64,000 nucleotides of DNA from the NCBI GenBank assembly GCA_030446505.1, contig JAUJND010000006.1:22748-86747 (forward strand), written 5' to 3'. Made by a program: the position numbers and the translations under genes. The stretch's first letter is position 1. Each line of letters starts with the position of its first letter. The DNA comes from Chroococcidiopsidaceae cyanobacterium YX2bin18. Lineage in GTDB: Bacteria > Cyanobacteriota > Cyanobacteriia > Cyanobacteriales > Chroococcidiopsidaceae. Of the stretch, positions 19,818-30,032 are shown in pieces. The notes below the pieces were generated by a model, which was not told the origin of the DNA, searched no databases, and was given only the letters and a program-made list of their open reading frames with translations.

Positions 19818-21932
19818 CTAAGATATCTGTGCCAGATGATAAGGACTCGTCAGTTTATCTAGCTGCTGTAGTAATAGACTAAGGAACAAGCCAACATCTG
19901 TAACTACACCAACCGATTCTACCGAACCGCGATCGCTTAACTTTGTCACTACAGCTGGATTGATATCTACACAAACCATTTTTACGCCAGCTGGTGTCAT
20001 ATTTCCGACACCAATTGAATGCAGCATCGAAGACAGCATCAATATCATGTCTGCACCTGCTAAAAGTTGAGCGTATTCCTGCTGAGCTTTAATTAAATCC
20101 ATTTGCGTGTCAGGCAAAGGTCCATCATCGCGAATTGAACCAGCAAGAGAGAAAGGAACTCCATTGCGAACACACTCATACATTACACCACTTTTAATAA
20201 CGCCTTGCTCCACAGCTTTAGCAATGCTGCCATAGCGTCGGATGGTGTTGATAACTTTTAAATGGTGGCGATGTCCACCCCTAACAGCAACTCCTCGCTG
20301 CATATCTACACCTAAAGAAGTCCCCATCAGGTTTTGCTCAATGTCGTGGACTGCGATCGCATTTCCAGCCAACAATGCCTGCACATATCCTTGCCGAATC
20401 AGACGCGCTAGATGTTCCCCACCGCCAGTATGAATTACGACTGGGCCTGCTGTTACTACTACTTTACCGCCTTGATCGCGGATTTTACGTAGTTCCCAGG
20501 CAACTTGTTCTACTACTAATTCTACGCGGCGCTCACTAGAAACTCCAGCTGACATGAAGCTAAATTCTTGAGTGTTACGCTGTTCTCGCGCTTCTGGTTT
20601 GCGGACGGTGCGAATACCTTGGACATCAACAACTACTTGCTCTCCGACTTCTAAATCCCGCAGTAGCTTACAGCGTGCGGTTACGCCTTGTGGGGTTTGC
20701 GTAATTGCGATCGCGCCATCCATCCGCTGCCAAAGCACCTTAATCCACTCACCGTTAATCCGCACCTCAGTTGGATAAATAGTGGAGACATAAAAATCGT
20801 CTGGAGATACCCCAGCTTGGGTGACTGGCTCTAATTTGGCATCGCGCTCATCTTGCGGCAGATGCACTGCACCTAAATCGATCAGTTGCGCTAAAATTCC
20901 TTCCATCACCTCATGGTCAGGAGCCGACACCTTCACCTCAGCACTTGAAGTGCTCTGCCGCTGCTCTCCTAGCTCAAACTTCAACACCTGGAAACTGCCA
21001 CCATTTTCCACAACCAGATCCAAAGCGCGGTTGATTAAGCCAGAATCTAACAAATGACCTTCTAAGCGCAGAGTCCGACTTTCCACTGATACATTTGCAT
21101 GGACTTCGGTGCGTACTGGTTCTGTTACCCGCAGCGTCAAACACTTGGCGGCTCCTCCTGCTTTGAGAAATTCCGTCAAAGGCGTTTCAATTACCTCGAA
21201 TCCAGCTGCTGTAAGGCGGGCTTTTAGGTTGTCACTCGCTTGGTTCATTACTACAACAGAATCGATATTGACAGCGTTGCAGGCAAAGTTCACTGCATCT
21301 GCTTCCGCAATTACAATTCGCTTTTCTTGCGGCACTCGCATTTCAATTAAGCGGTTAGAGTAGGAATCAAACGCTGGGGGATAGTAGAGCAAATAACCGC
21401 CGTTGAGCGGACAAAAGCAAGTATCCAGGTGATAAAACCGCTCATCCATCAGCCGCAGCGACACTACTTCAATGTCTAGCCATTTTGCCAGATATGGGTG
21501 AGAGTCTAGTTCTGAACGAAAGCCGTATCCAGCCCATAGCCAGCGTCCTTCTCGATCCAGCAGCGCATCCCCGGCTCCTTCAAATGGCAAATCTTTGGGC
21601 AGTTCATGCACCGTGTAGCCTTTGGACTCGAACCACTGTTTGAAAAACGGTTCTTCTCCTTGACGCTCTTTATGGAAAAAGCGGCTTAAAACTACCGTAT
21701 TTCCCAAAACCAGTCCGGCATTGGCAGTAAAAACCATATCGGGCCAGCCGATTTGAGGTTGTACCAAATCTACAAGGGTGTGATCTTTAAGAACGTGGTG
21801 GAGTTTTTGCCACTGCTCGACGGCGCGATCGCGCGATGATTTGTGAATATTCCCTTCCATCCAGGGATTAATTACATAATCTACGTCGTAGTGGTCAGGG
21901 GAACACATCAGGAAGCGGATCTCAGAAGTCAT
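19818..21932 (-). CDS. argZ: Bifunctional arginine dihydrolase / ornithine cyclodeaminase
   Basis: This 704-aa fusion (ArgZ, also called AgrE) degrades arginine to ornithine, CO2 and ammonia and then converts ornithine to proline. It works in the cyanobacterial ornithine-ammonia cycle and in use of cyanophycin nitrogen. Residues 1-275 are a guanidine-modifying enzyme domain: MCSPDHYDVDYVINPWM, FTANAGLVLG, FEGAGDALLD, RFYHLDTCFCPL (His) and GGAAKCLTLRV with the catalytic Cys. The C-terminal part (about 280-704) is the LOR/SDH-type cyclodeaminase with a nucleotide-binding region (GPVVIHTGGGEHLARLI, MILMLSSMLHSIGVGNM). The frame is clean. A GTAN8TAC site for NtcA lies about 65 bp upstream, in keeping with nitrogen control. 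Confidence 0.95.
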   Translation of the reverse strand: MTSEIRFLMCSPDHYDVDYVINPWMEGNIHKSSRDRAVEQWQKLHHVLKDHTLVDLVQPQIGWPDMVFTANAGLVLGNTVVLSRFFHKERQGEEPFFKQWFESKGYTVHELPKDLPFEGAGDALLDREGRWLWAGYGFRSELDSHPYLAKWLDIEVVSLRLMDERFYHLDTCFCPLNGGYLLYYPPAFDSYSNRLIEMRVPQEKRIVIAEADAVNFACNAVNIDSVVVMNQASDNLKARLTAAGFEVIETPLTEFLKAGGAAKCLTLRVTEPVRTEVHANVSVESRTLRLEGHLLDSGLINRALDLVVENGGSFQVLKFELGEQRQSTSSAEVKVSAPDHEVMEGILAQLIDLGAVHLPQDERDAKLEPVTQAGVSPDDFYVSTIYPTEVRINGEWIKVLWQRMDGAIAITQTPQGVTARCKLLRDLEVGEQVVVDVQGIRTVRKPEAREQRNTQEFSFMSAGVSSERRVELVVEQVAWELRKIRDQGGKVVVTAGPVVIHTGGGEHLARLIRQGYVQALLAGNAIAVHDIEQNLMGTSLGVDMQRGVAVRGGHRHHLKVINTIRRYGSIAKAVEQGVIKSGVMYECVRNGVPFSLAGSIRDDGPLPDTQMDLIKAQQEYAQLLAGADMILMLSSMLHSIGVGNMTPAGVKMVCVDINPAVVTKLSDRGSVESVGVVTDVGLFLSLLLQQLDKLTSPYHLAQIS

Positions 21933-21996
21933 AAAGAAATTTTAGATGGGATAGACGCACCAAGTTCTATTGGATACAAATTGCTGCTGCAATTCT

Positions 21997-22010
21997 GTAG
22001 AAGTCACTAC
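21997..22010 (-). promoter_or_regulatory. Candidate NtcA-binding site upstream of argZ
   Basis: GTAGAAGTCACTAC fits the NtcA consensus GTAN8TAC exactly. It ends 65 bases before the argZ start. No clean TAN3T -10 box appears at the usual 22-base spacing, so it could act as an activator or a repressor site, or be chance. Confidence 0.45.
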
Positions 22011-22144
22011 GAAGTTTACGCCTCTTAATATTAAGAGACAGCAGGCTGAGTTCTAATTTTATTACTTTGGGACAGAGGGAGATTGGTTAATAGTGGGTAG
22101 ATGCGATCGCGTCTTGACTTGCATTGTGGCTGCACCGCTTTAAA

Positions 22145-22350
22145 GATGAGGTTCTAAAATCGGATAATCAAGCTCAGAACTCGGACATTGCAGTATTGAT
22201 GCTCGAATTTCGACTTTTGATCTCGAAGTTTGAGGCTCCTTGCTTGAAGTTTTGAGTTCCGAGCTTGAAAAATGGAGTTCTGAACTTGGATAATGAACCT
22301 CTGAGCTTGAAGGATGAAGTTCTGAGGTTGAATGGTAGAGCCTTTAGGTT
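22145..22350. repeat. Degenerate tandem repeat of about 22 bp
   Basis: Variants of a word like GAAGTTCTGAGCTTGAA recur about eight times with spacing near 22 bases (for example TGAAGTTTTGAGTTCCGAGC, GGAGTTCTGAACTTGGA, TGAAGTTCTGAGGTTGAA). No convincing gene covers it. The rest of 22030-22455 holds only HIP1 sites. Confidence 0.6.
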
Positions 22351-22455
22351 AGATTGTGGTGTTAAATGGGTGATCGCCCAACTTTAAAGTTAAAGGCGAT
22401 CACGATCTATTGCGCGATCGCCCCAGATTATCTTAGGAAGAGCGATCGCCTCAAC

Positions 22456-24780
22456 TCAGGTAATCATCTGGGTGATATCTGTGCCTACTAAAAGCGGTGA
22501 TACCCCAGCATTGTGCTGATCAAAGAAGATATTATCTGCGGTCGTTGCGCTGCCGAATGTCCAGTTTTGTCCGGTGGACATTACAGCATTAGCAGCGTTG
22601 CTGGCGAGTAACTGAGCGAATGGCTCTAGAGTGCCAACATTGAGCACTACAGCAGTGAAGTCGGCGCGACCAAATATCACATAGCTCTCACCAGCATTAT
22701 ATTGACCGTTGGAATCGGCACCAGGAGCCCCAATCAGGAGGTCATCAAAGCCATCGCCATTGACATCGCCTGCTGAACTGACTGAAGTACCTGAGAAGTC
22801 ATCCTCATTGATGCCGTTAATCACAAAGCCATTGCTGCCGTTGAGAGCGCTTAGGTTGAAGTTGGCACTGAATCCTCCTGATGAGCCAAACACAACATAG
22901 CTCTCCCCAGCAAAATCTTGACCGTTGGAATCGGGCACCACCAGCCCCAATCAGGAGGTCATCAAAGCCATCGCCATTGACATCGCCTGCTGAACTGACT
23001 GAAGTGCCTGAGAAGTCATCCTCATTGATGCCGTTAATCACAAAGCCATTGCTGCCGTTGAGAGCGCTTAGGTTGAAGTTGGCACTGAATCCTCCTGATG
23101 AGCCAAACACAACATAGCTCTTGCCAGCATTATATTGACCGTTGGAATCGGCACCAGGAGCCCCAATCAGGAGGTCATCAAAGCCATCACCATTGACATC
23201 GCCTGCTTGAACTGACTGAACTGCCTGAGCGGTCATCCTCATTGATGCCGTTAATCACAAAGCCATTGCTGCCGTTGAGAGTGCTTAGGTTGAGGTTGGC
23301 ATTGAATCCTCCTGATGAGCCAAACACAACATAGCTTTCGCCAGCATAACTTTGACCGTTGGGATCGGCCCCCTAGCCCCAATCAGGATGTCATCAAAGC
23401 CATCGCCATTGACATCCCCTGCTGAGCTGACCGACTTACCTGATTCGTCACCTGAGCTGATGCCATTAATCTTAAAGCCATTGCTGCCGTTGAGAGTGCT
23501 TAGGTTGAGGCTAGCACTGAATCCTCCTGCTTTACCAAACACAATATAGCTTTCGCCAGGCTCCTGTGAAAATGGATTGTAATAGGAATTAGGAGCTCCA
23601 ATCAGGATGTCATCAAAGCCATCGCCATTGACATCCCCTGCTGAGCTGACTGAAGTGCCTGAGTAGTCAAATATGTCGATGCCGTTAATCTGAAAGCCAT
23701 TGCTGCCGTTGAGAGTACTTAGGTTGAGGTTGGCACTGAATCCTCCTGCTTTACCAAACACAACATAGCTTGAGCCAACAAGATCTGGCGATCCAATCAG
23801 GATGTCATCAAAGCCATCGCCGTTGACATCCCCTGCTGAACTAACTAAACTGCCTGAGCGGTCAAATGTGTCAGTGCCATTAATCTTAAAGCCATTGCTG
23901 CCATTGAGAGTGCTTAGGTTGAGGCTAGGGCTGAATCCTCCTGCTTCACCAAACACAACATAGCTCTCGCCAGCCAGTGGAGCCCCAATCAAAAGGTCAT
24001 CAAAGCCATCGCCGTTGACATCCCCTGCTGAACTGACTGAACTGCCTGATTCGTCACCTGAGCTGATGCCGTTAATCTTAAAGCCATTGCTGCCGTTGAG
24101 GTCAGCCAGGTCAAATTCTGCTGTGAACTTAAAGTAGTCACCGTCCAGACTTAAACTCGTGCTTCCTTGGGCAATAGCAATCACTTCATCTGGTTCGCTG
24201 CCTGAGTTATTCAGGTAGATCGCTGTACCCGCGGGTAACCCTCCTGGCGATGGCGCTAGCACATAGTTGTCACTGGTTCCTTTCAACTGAATGACATCAT
24301 TATTGGTGTTGAAGTCAGTAACTAAAGCGTAGTCCGTTCTTCCAGCAGTTGCAGTGTTGCGATCATCATAAAATACTTGATTTGCATCCCCAGCACAAAC
24401 AAGTCTGCCCCTGCTCCGCCAGTCAGTGTATCTATTTCACCGACTAAATTGGTAGTACTACCAGTGAGGATGTCGTTGCCTGTACCACCATTTAGCCTAT
24501 CGTTACCTCTGCCAGCAAATAGTTGATCGTTGCCTGTGCCGCCAATCAGGTTGTCATTGCCATCATTACCTCTAATTCTGTCATCACCATCTCCACCCTC
24601 AAGGTAATCGCTAAAGTTGCCTTTGCCACCAAACAGGCGATCATTCCCTATTCCTCCAAACAGGCGATCGCTACCAGCTAAACCGATTAAATTGTCATTG
24701 CCTGCAAAACCAAATATAGAATCAGCACTTGCTGTTCCTGTTAGCCTATCGTTACCAGGTGTACCATTTCTGGTTGCCAT
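22456..24780 (-). pseudogene. RTX/FG-GAP repeat protein (integrin-alpha-like propeller), frameshifted
   Basis: This large secreted or surface-type calcium-binding protein starts at 24780 (MATRNGTPGNDRLTGTASADSI). The first 150 residues are hemolysin-type RTX nonapeptides (GGIGNDRLFGGKGN, GGTGNDQLFAGRGND). A linker follows (DNYVLAPSPGGLPAGTAIYLNNSG), as seen in cyanobacterial RTX proteins. Then come about seven FG-GAP units of roughly 60-72 aa, each with a calcium loop DVNGDGFDD and IGAP, ending SYVVFG. The frame changes near 24385, 23370, 23215 and 22935. The last units are nearly identical at DNA level. The joined protein would be about 775 aa. Adhesion or extracellular matrix is a reasonable guess. 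Confidence 0.82.
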
Positions 24781-25117
24781 TGCTCTTTGTCCTTAATTTT
24801 GGGTAGTAAAGCTTTAAATTTTGCACTGCAACTATTGATTTTTGAAATCAAAAGTATTCGTCTTCAAACACAGTAAATTCAACAACGCACACTAGAGTGG
24901 TGGTTGACAAAACAAGTTATTTACTGTATTTAATTATTCAGATTACAGGGAAATTATTAGGAGAATTTAAAGAGTTAATGAACTAGCAGTCAAAAATATA
25001 TGTTTTATTTAAAGTTTTAATGAAGATTGATTGGCAACATAACTAAACATCAAAATGTTGAGATGCGCCAAGGTATTTAAAATTACTTAACTAAAATTTG
25101 GGCTACTTAGTCGTTGC
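24781..25117. other. AT-rich gap between the FG-GAP gene and folP
   Basis: No gene, tRNA or strong hairpin is seen. It contains the upstream region of the FG-GAP gene; no clear promoter stands out. Confidence 0.5.
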
Positions 25118-25968
25118 TTAAGACTGTCTAAATATCGCATCGGCAACACAGCAAACATCTCGCATTTCCTTGACATCGTGGACTCGTAAGATATCTGCAC
25201 CATTAGCGATCGCCGCACAACACGCTGCCGCTGTTCCCCAAACTCGCGCTTTCGGGTCTGGCTGATTTAAAATGTGACCAATAAAACTTTTGCGTGATGT
25301 CCCCACTAAAATCGGGCAATTGAGAGAACGAAATACTGATAAGCGGCGCAAAATTTCTAGACTTTGCTTGTAGTTTTTAGCAAAACCAATACCGGGGTCA
25401 ATGATAATTTTGTTACGGCTAATTCCAGAGGCGATCACAACTTCAATTTGTCTTTTTAGAAACTGATAAATCTCCCCAATTAAATCTTGATAATCTGTCA
25501 ATTGTTGCATCGTCTGCGGCTTACCCCGAATATGCATTAACACAATTGGAACATTTAATTGAGCTATTGTAGGTAACATATCAGGGTCAAAGGTTGCAGC
25601 CGAAATATCATTAATGATATCTGCGCCCGCTTCACGGCATTGTCCTTGCCACTGGCTGCGCGTGTTGTATCCACAGAAATCGGTACTAATATTTCTGGAC
25701 GGATGATCTGCAACACTGACAGAACTCGCTCAAGTTCTTCCTCCAGCGAAATTTCAACAGATCCTGGTCGAGTTGATTGCCCACCTAAATCAATAATGTC
25801 TGCCCCTGCTGCCACAAGTTGCTGTGCTTGGGCTAATGCAGCGGCAGGAGTATTGAATTCACCACCATCACTAAAGCTATCTGGTGTTACATTCAGTACC
25901 CCCATTAAGTATGTTCGTCCCCACTCAAAATGAGCGTCCCTGAGTGTCCAGCTAGCTAGGGTTGACAT
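25118..25968 (-). pseudogene. folP: Dihydropteroate synthase, one frameshift
   Basis: Dihydropteroate synthase joins p-aminobenzoate to the pterin diphosphate in folate synthesis. The start at 25968 gives MSTLASWTLRDAHFEWGRTYLMGVLNVTPDSFSDGG, followed by ADIIDLGGQSTRPGS and PISVDTTRA, all family signatures. The frame breaks near 25640 and resumes in a second frame with ADIINDISAATFDPDM, IVLMHIRGKPQTM, IIIDPGIGFAKNYKQ and VGTSRKSFIG to the end. Joined, the enzyme is of normal size (about 280 aa). Because folate synthesis is essential, this single shift is most simply a sequence error. It lies beside tpiA on the same strand, 28 bases apart, and is probably co-transcribed with it. Confidence 0.85.
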
Positions 25969-25995
25969 AAATTAATGGTTCATCAAAATCTATAT

Positions 25996-26719
25996 CTATT
26001 TATGATTGACAATTCTGGCAAAACTTGCAGGTTCCAGGCTTGCTCCCTACTAAAACACCATCAATTTCTGGCTGAGCCATGATTTCATCAATATTATTTG
26101 GCTTAACTGAGCCACCGTATTGAATAGATACATTGGGATTACTCAATTGGCTGCGAATCAGACCAATTACGCGATTTGCCTCTGATACCTCACAAGTGTC
26201 GCCAGTACCGATCGCCCAAATTGGTTCGTAAGCAATCACAAGGTTCTGTTGGTCAACCTCAACTAAATCTTTTTCTAGCTGGGTGGTAATCACCGCTCCG
26301 GTTTCACCAGCATCTCGTTGTTGTTTCGTTTCACCTACACAAAGAATTGGGTTAAGACCATAGCGCTGGGCTGCTTTTAGTCGCAGGTTGACCGTTTGAT
26401 CAGTTTCGCCAAAATATTGCCGCCGTTCGCTGTGACCAACAATGACATAGCGCACCCCAATTTCTGTCAACATCGGACCAGCAATTTCACCCGTGTAAGC
26501 TCCACTTTCTTCCCAATGGACATTTTGAGCACCCAACTGTACAAGGCTACCATGCAAGCTTTTGGAGAGCAGCGAGAGTGTAGTGAAAGGAGCGCACAAG
26601 ACTACTTCCCGTTCTGGGGGAGTTTCATCTAGGCTAGACATAAATTCTTGCAAAAACTCCAGGGACTCTACCTGGGTCTTAAACATTTTCCAGTTACCAG
26701 CAATAACAATTTTCCGCAC
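25996..26719 (-). CDS. tpiA: Triosephosphate isomerase (shifted at the extreme C terminus)
   Basis: This enzyme interconverts glyceraldehyde 3-phosphate and dihydroxyacetone phosphate in glycolysis and the Calvin cycle. GTG at 26719 gives [16 protein letters not shown], the family start; the longer in-frame N terminus is not conserved. Catalytic residues are visible: Lys in GNWKMFK, His in [14 protein letters not shown], Glu in [13 protein letters not shown]. The phosphate loop is [10 protein letters not shown]. After DGVLVG the frame as written gives [14 protein letters not shown], whereas the neighbouring frame gives [16 protein letters not shown], the usual end of the family. So a base is missing near 26043 and the true stop is at 25996. 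It precedes folP. Confidence 0.93.
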
Positions 26720-27007
26720 AGATGACTCAATCAGGTTCAGAATCACTACAAAATGTAAACTCAAGTCTAAAGTTTAAGGTGATCCATTTCACGTAAAAAT
26801 TCTTAAAATAGTGTTGATAACTTGAATTAGGTCAATAAAAAAGGCAATGCCACCTTAGACAAATCCCGATCACAGCTTGAGTTAAATATACTTATCTGAT
26901 TTGCAGTAAGTAATCGCACTCCTAAACCAGAACCTAATTTAGTATTTATTCTTAGTTATGCCCTAACTCTGAATCTGCTGCTCTTTTTGAGGGTAAAGGT
27001 CACAAAG

Positions 27008-28168
27008 TTAACTAAATTGTGATTTCAAAGCCATAACTGCATTCTGACCCCCAAACCCAAAACTAAAACACAGCACATTATCAATCTCACCCTGACGCGG
27101 CTCAGTTACCACATCTAGTTCAAATTCTGGCTGCTTCAGACCTACACAAGGTGGTAAAATTTGATCCTTCAACGCCATTAAGCAAAAAGCAGCGCCCATT
27201 GCCCCAGAAGCTCCTAGTGTATGACCCGTGGCTCCCTTAGTAGAACTGACTGGCACGCCTTGGGGAAACAATTGCTGAATTAACTGCGCCTCATGTTTAT
27301 CGTTTAGCTGGGTAGCTGTACCGTGGGCGTGGATGTAATCAATGTCAGTTGTGCGGAGGTTGCTCCGAGCTAGACACTGCTTAATAGCTGCGATCGCACT
27401 CCTACCTCCAGGCTCTGGAGCGTTTGGATGATATCCATCTGCTGTCAAGCCAAATTCTAGCACTTGACCATAAATCGGAGCAGAACGCCGCTTTGCCAAC
27501 TCCGCTGATTCTAGGACAAACACTGCTGCCCCTTCGCCTAACACTAATCCTTCTCGATAGCGGTCAAAGGGATAAGCTCCAGTTTTAGCTAAAGCACCCA
27601 TTTGGTTAAAGCCAGCTAGGGTTAACGGTGTGATAGCTGCTTCAACTGCCCCAGCAATTACCCGCTGACATTGCCCTGTTTTTAGGAGGTGATAACCTTG
27701 AGCGATCGCCCAAATTCCAGTTGCACAAGCTGCCATTGGCGCTAGAACTACTTCTGCACCGACTTGACGCGCAACTGAGATCGCGTTCATGTGAGGCAAC
27801 GTGTCTAACCAATGTTCTAAGTTAGGCTCAATAGCAGAATGAGATTGTGTTGGTACCGTCAAGTACATTTTTCGCGCCAATTGTTCCCAAGAGGCTTGAT
27901 GAGCGCGACTTGAGCCAATTACAACTCCACAATCGGGTATTGGTGGAACTAGCGCCGCATCTTTTAAAGCAGAAGCAACAACCAGCTGAACGAGTGTTTT
28001 TAACTCAGCTGGTTGTTTACCTATTAGTGCCAGAGGTCTTTGTTTTAGTTCTGCAAAAGGTTGATATAGTTGAATGCCTGATTTTCCTGATATCAACTGG
28101 TGCCAGCTAACTTCTAAACATTCACCCAAAGCGGAAACTAAACCAATCCCAGTAACAACAACTTCCAT
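27008..28168 (-). CDS. Beta-ketoacyl-ACP synthase (FabF/KAS II-like)
   Basis: This 386-aa thiolase-fold condensing enzyme elongates acyl chains on ACP in fatty acid or related synthesis. It starts at ATG 28168 (MEVVVTGIGLVSALG). The catalytic triad is visible: Cys in LAPMAACATGIWAIAQG, His in DYIHAHGTATQLNDKHEA, and His in SSTKGATGHTLGASGA. It ends with CFSFGFGGQNAVMALK, as in FabF. It is somewhat shorter than housekeeping FabF (about 410-416 aa), and the Cys region (AACATG rather than TACATG) differs. It may therefore be a second synthase rather than the main KAS II. It follows the cyclophilin gene on the same strand, with a hairpin between them. Confidence 0.87.
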   Translation of the reverse strand: MEVVVTGIGLVSALGECLEVSWHQLISGKSGIQLYQPFAELKQRPLALIGKQPAELKTLVQLVVASALKDAALVPPIPDCGVVIGSSRAHQASWEQLARKMYLTVPTQSHSAIEPNLEHWLDTLPHMNAISVARQVGAEVVLAPMAACATGIWAIAQGYHLLKTGQCQRVIAGAVEAAITPLTLAGFNQMGALAKTGAYPFDRYREGLVLGEGAAVFVLESAELAKRRSAPIYGQVLEFGLTADGYHPNAPEPGGRSAIAAIKQCLARSNLRTTDIDYIHAHGTATQLNDKHEAQLIQQLFPQGVPVSSTKGATGHTLGASGAMGAAFCLMALKDQILPPCVGLKQPEFELDVVTEPRQGEIDNVLCFSFGFGGQNAVMALKSQFS

Positions 28169-28186
28169 GCTCAAACAAGGGATGGG

Positions 28187-28210
28187 AGGGGATAGATTAA
28201 TCTATCCCCT
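28187..28210. other. Perfect hairpin between cyclophilin and FabF-like genes
   Basis: A 10-bp stem (AGGGGATAGA / TCTATCCCCT) encloses a TTAA loop. On the minus strand it lies between the upstream stop and, 18 bases further, the FabF-like start. There is no T run after it, so it could be a weak terminator, an RNA processing site or a control of translation. Confidence 0.5.
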
Positions 28211-28222
28211 TGTCCTGTCCTG

Positions 28223-28987
28223 TTAAGAATTGCTGCCGTTCTTGAGGTTTTCCAAACCCTGCGTTACTTCAGCCGATTCAATGCGATCGCCCTGCTGAAT
28301 TTTGTCAACTACATCCATGCCGTTAGTTACAGTTCCAAACACAGCATAACTGCCATCTAGAAAAGGCAAATCCGCCAAAGCAAAATAAAACTGTGAAGAA
28401 GCTGAATCAGGTGATTGCGATCGCGCCATTGCTACTGCCCCACGCGTATGCTTCAACTCTGGTTTACCAGAATCACCAGCACTTTCTAGCGTCATGCCGT
28501 AAGTCGGAGTTGCTGCCCCTTCAGGCTTAATTTCTAAGGGTATACGCCGCTCACTCCCAGTTTTTGGGTCAATAAAACCGCCAGTTCCCAATGGTTGCCG
28601 AGATTTAGGATCTTTACTCTGCGGGTCACCGCCTTGAACTACAAAAGGTTCTGGCTGCCGGACAACTCGGTGAAACACCAAACCATCGTACACACCCTGA
28701 TTAACAAGATCTACGAAATTGCCAGCAGTAATCGGGGCATTTGTGCCGTCTACTTCGATTGTAATTGGCGCACCATTGACCGTCATTACCACTGTTGCCT
28801 TACCTTCTAAAACTGGTAAATCTTTCATTTGTGGGCTACTCGCCTGAGTAGGAGTTAAAGAGGTTGTTTGAGTAGCTGGGGAGGTTGGGGATAACGAATT
28901 TGCCGACTGATCAGGTGAACATCCTCCCAGCATCAATCCACCAAGAATTAAAACTGACACTAACCAGTGCCGGATTTTTAGCTGCAT
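28223..28987 (-). CDS. Cyclophilin-type peptidyl-prolyl isomerase, lipoprotein
   Basis: This isomerase catalyses cis-trans exchange at prolyl bonds and assists protein folding outside the cytoplasm. The 254-aa protein has a lipoprotein signal (LVSVLILGGLMLGGCSPDQ, lipid-modified Cys near residue 23), a Ser/Thr/Pro/Gln linker, and a cyclophilin domain from about 60. The domain includes GNFVDLVNQGVYDGLVFHRVV, FVVQGGDP, RGAVAMARSQSPDSASSQFYFAL and GSYAVFGTVTNGMDVVDKI. These are the conserved active-site regions, including the Arg in HRV. The frame is clean. It should be anchored to a membrane facing the periplasm or thylakoid lumen. Confidence 0.92.
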   Translation of the reverse strand: MQLKIRHWLVSVLILGGLMLGGCSPDQSANSLSPTSPATQTTSLTPTQASSPQMKDLPVLEGKATVVMTVNGAPITIEVDGTNAPITAGNFVDLVNQGVYDGLVFHRVVRQPEPFVVQGGDPQSKDPKSRQPLGTGGFIDPKTGSERRIPLEIKPEGAATPTYGMTLESAGDSGKPELKHTRGAVAMARSQSPDSASSQFYFALADLPFLDGSYAVFGTVTNGMDVVDKIQQGDRIESAEVTQGLENLKNGSNS

Positions 28988-29059
28988 TATGCCTTTGACT
29001 GCCTCAACCTAAGAAATCCCATCATCTCATTTCACCATCTACTGATTCAACCCCACTAA

Positions 29060-29629
29060 TCATAGACCTTCAAGAGGCACTGTCAAAAACCGAGCTAACG
29101 CAGCTCCTTGATTTTCTATTTGTGTCAAGGGTATGGGTTGCCCCACCGACGTAAGCGGAATGTCTCTTCGACCCTTCACCCGCAAATATAATGCCCGACG
29201 CGGGTTCAAACCCTCTTTGATTTCCACACGCACAGCTTGGACATCTCGCGTGCGGCAATCAATCTCAATCCGGCGGTTTTTTCCCAGAAATCCCCACCGA
29301 AAAATTTTAATTTCGCCAGTTTCCAGGTTGAATTCGTTATAACCGCCTCCCACATCCAAGATAACGAGCATCCACAGGTATAAAGCGAGTAGCAATCCAG
29401 CAATGCCATAAAATCCCATTGCCAAACCTTGAGGGACGAACTGGAGTTCGGTCGGATTAGCAAAGGGCAGTAAATTCACCTTTAAGTAACTGGAAAGCCC
29501 AGCTAGTAAAAACCCAATTGCGCCGATGGATACAATTGTTGCCCACCAGTAGTTGCTGAACCGACGAGAACCTAGAATTGGTTGATTTAGAACGCGATCG
29601 CTTGTATTGAGCGTTGTTGATGCCGTCAT
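29060..29629 (-). CDS. ycf4: Photosystem I assembly protein Ycf4
   Basis: Ycf4 is a thylakoid membrane protein that helps assemble photosystem I. The 189-aa product starts MTASTTLNTSDRVLNQPILGSRRFSNYWWA at 29629, preceded by AGGA; 15 further in-frame codons upstream are less likely. Two membrane helices follow (ATIVSIGAIGFLLAGLSSYL and AMGFYGIAGLLLALYLWMLVIL). The soluble half has the family motifs DVGGGYNEFN, IFRWGFLGKNRRIEI, VRVEIKEGLNPRRALYLRVKGRRDIPLT and QIENQGAALARFL. Length is as expected. It lies divergently from psbD, with about 400 bp between. Confidence 0.95.
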   Translation of the reverse strand: MTASTTLNTSDRVLNQPILGSRRFSNYWWATIVSIGAIGFLLAGLSSYLKVNLLPFANPTELQFVPQGLAMGFYGIAGLLLALYLWMLVILDVGGGYNEFNLETGEIKIFRWGFLGKNRRIEIDCRTRDVQAVRVEIKEGLNPRRALYLRVKGRRDIPLTSVGQPIPLTQIENQGAALARFLTVPLEGL

Positions 29630-30032
29630 TAAACTATCCTGCCCAGTCAAAAGAAATAATATTTGCGATTCCACGCTAAATGCATAGCCATAGCTACAGC
29701 TACTTAACTTTAAATATTACTGAGGAATCTTGTGTAAAATTGTAAAATTTCTGATAGTTTATTATATTTATAGCCTGATGCTAAGAACCTGATCCCACCT
29801 ATAGGGATTGGGGACAAAGTATGACTGCTGTGATAAATTAAGAAAGATTAAAAAGCCATAGACTGGTTTACCAGTAAGTGGTAGCACGAATTTGACACAG
29901 TATTTAGGGTAGCTAGCTTATTTTTGAAGCTAGTTTCTCATAAACACTTCAATTGCTTTGGGCAATTGGATGTCAAAACGTTAATTCCTCAAAAGCTTTG
30001 CAATTTTAGTAAAATGAGAGGATTTTAGATCA
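29630..30032. promoter_or_regulatory. Divergent ycf4/psbD upstream region
   Basis: This 400-bp AT-rich stretch must hold the promoters of ycf4 (left) and psbD (right). TTGACA at 29892 is a possible -35 element for psbD, but no convincing -10 follows at standard spacing. A small stem (TAGCTT / AAGCTA around 29916-29932) would lie in the psbD leader. Nothing is decisive. Confidence 0.35.

Noticed and set aside
22690..24100. Regular repeats that could suggest a CRISPR array or a satellite
   Set aside because: The period of about 200 bp and the conserved calcium-loop codons show that they are FG-GAP protein repeats.
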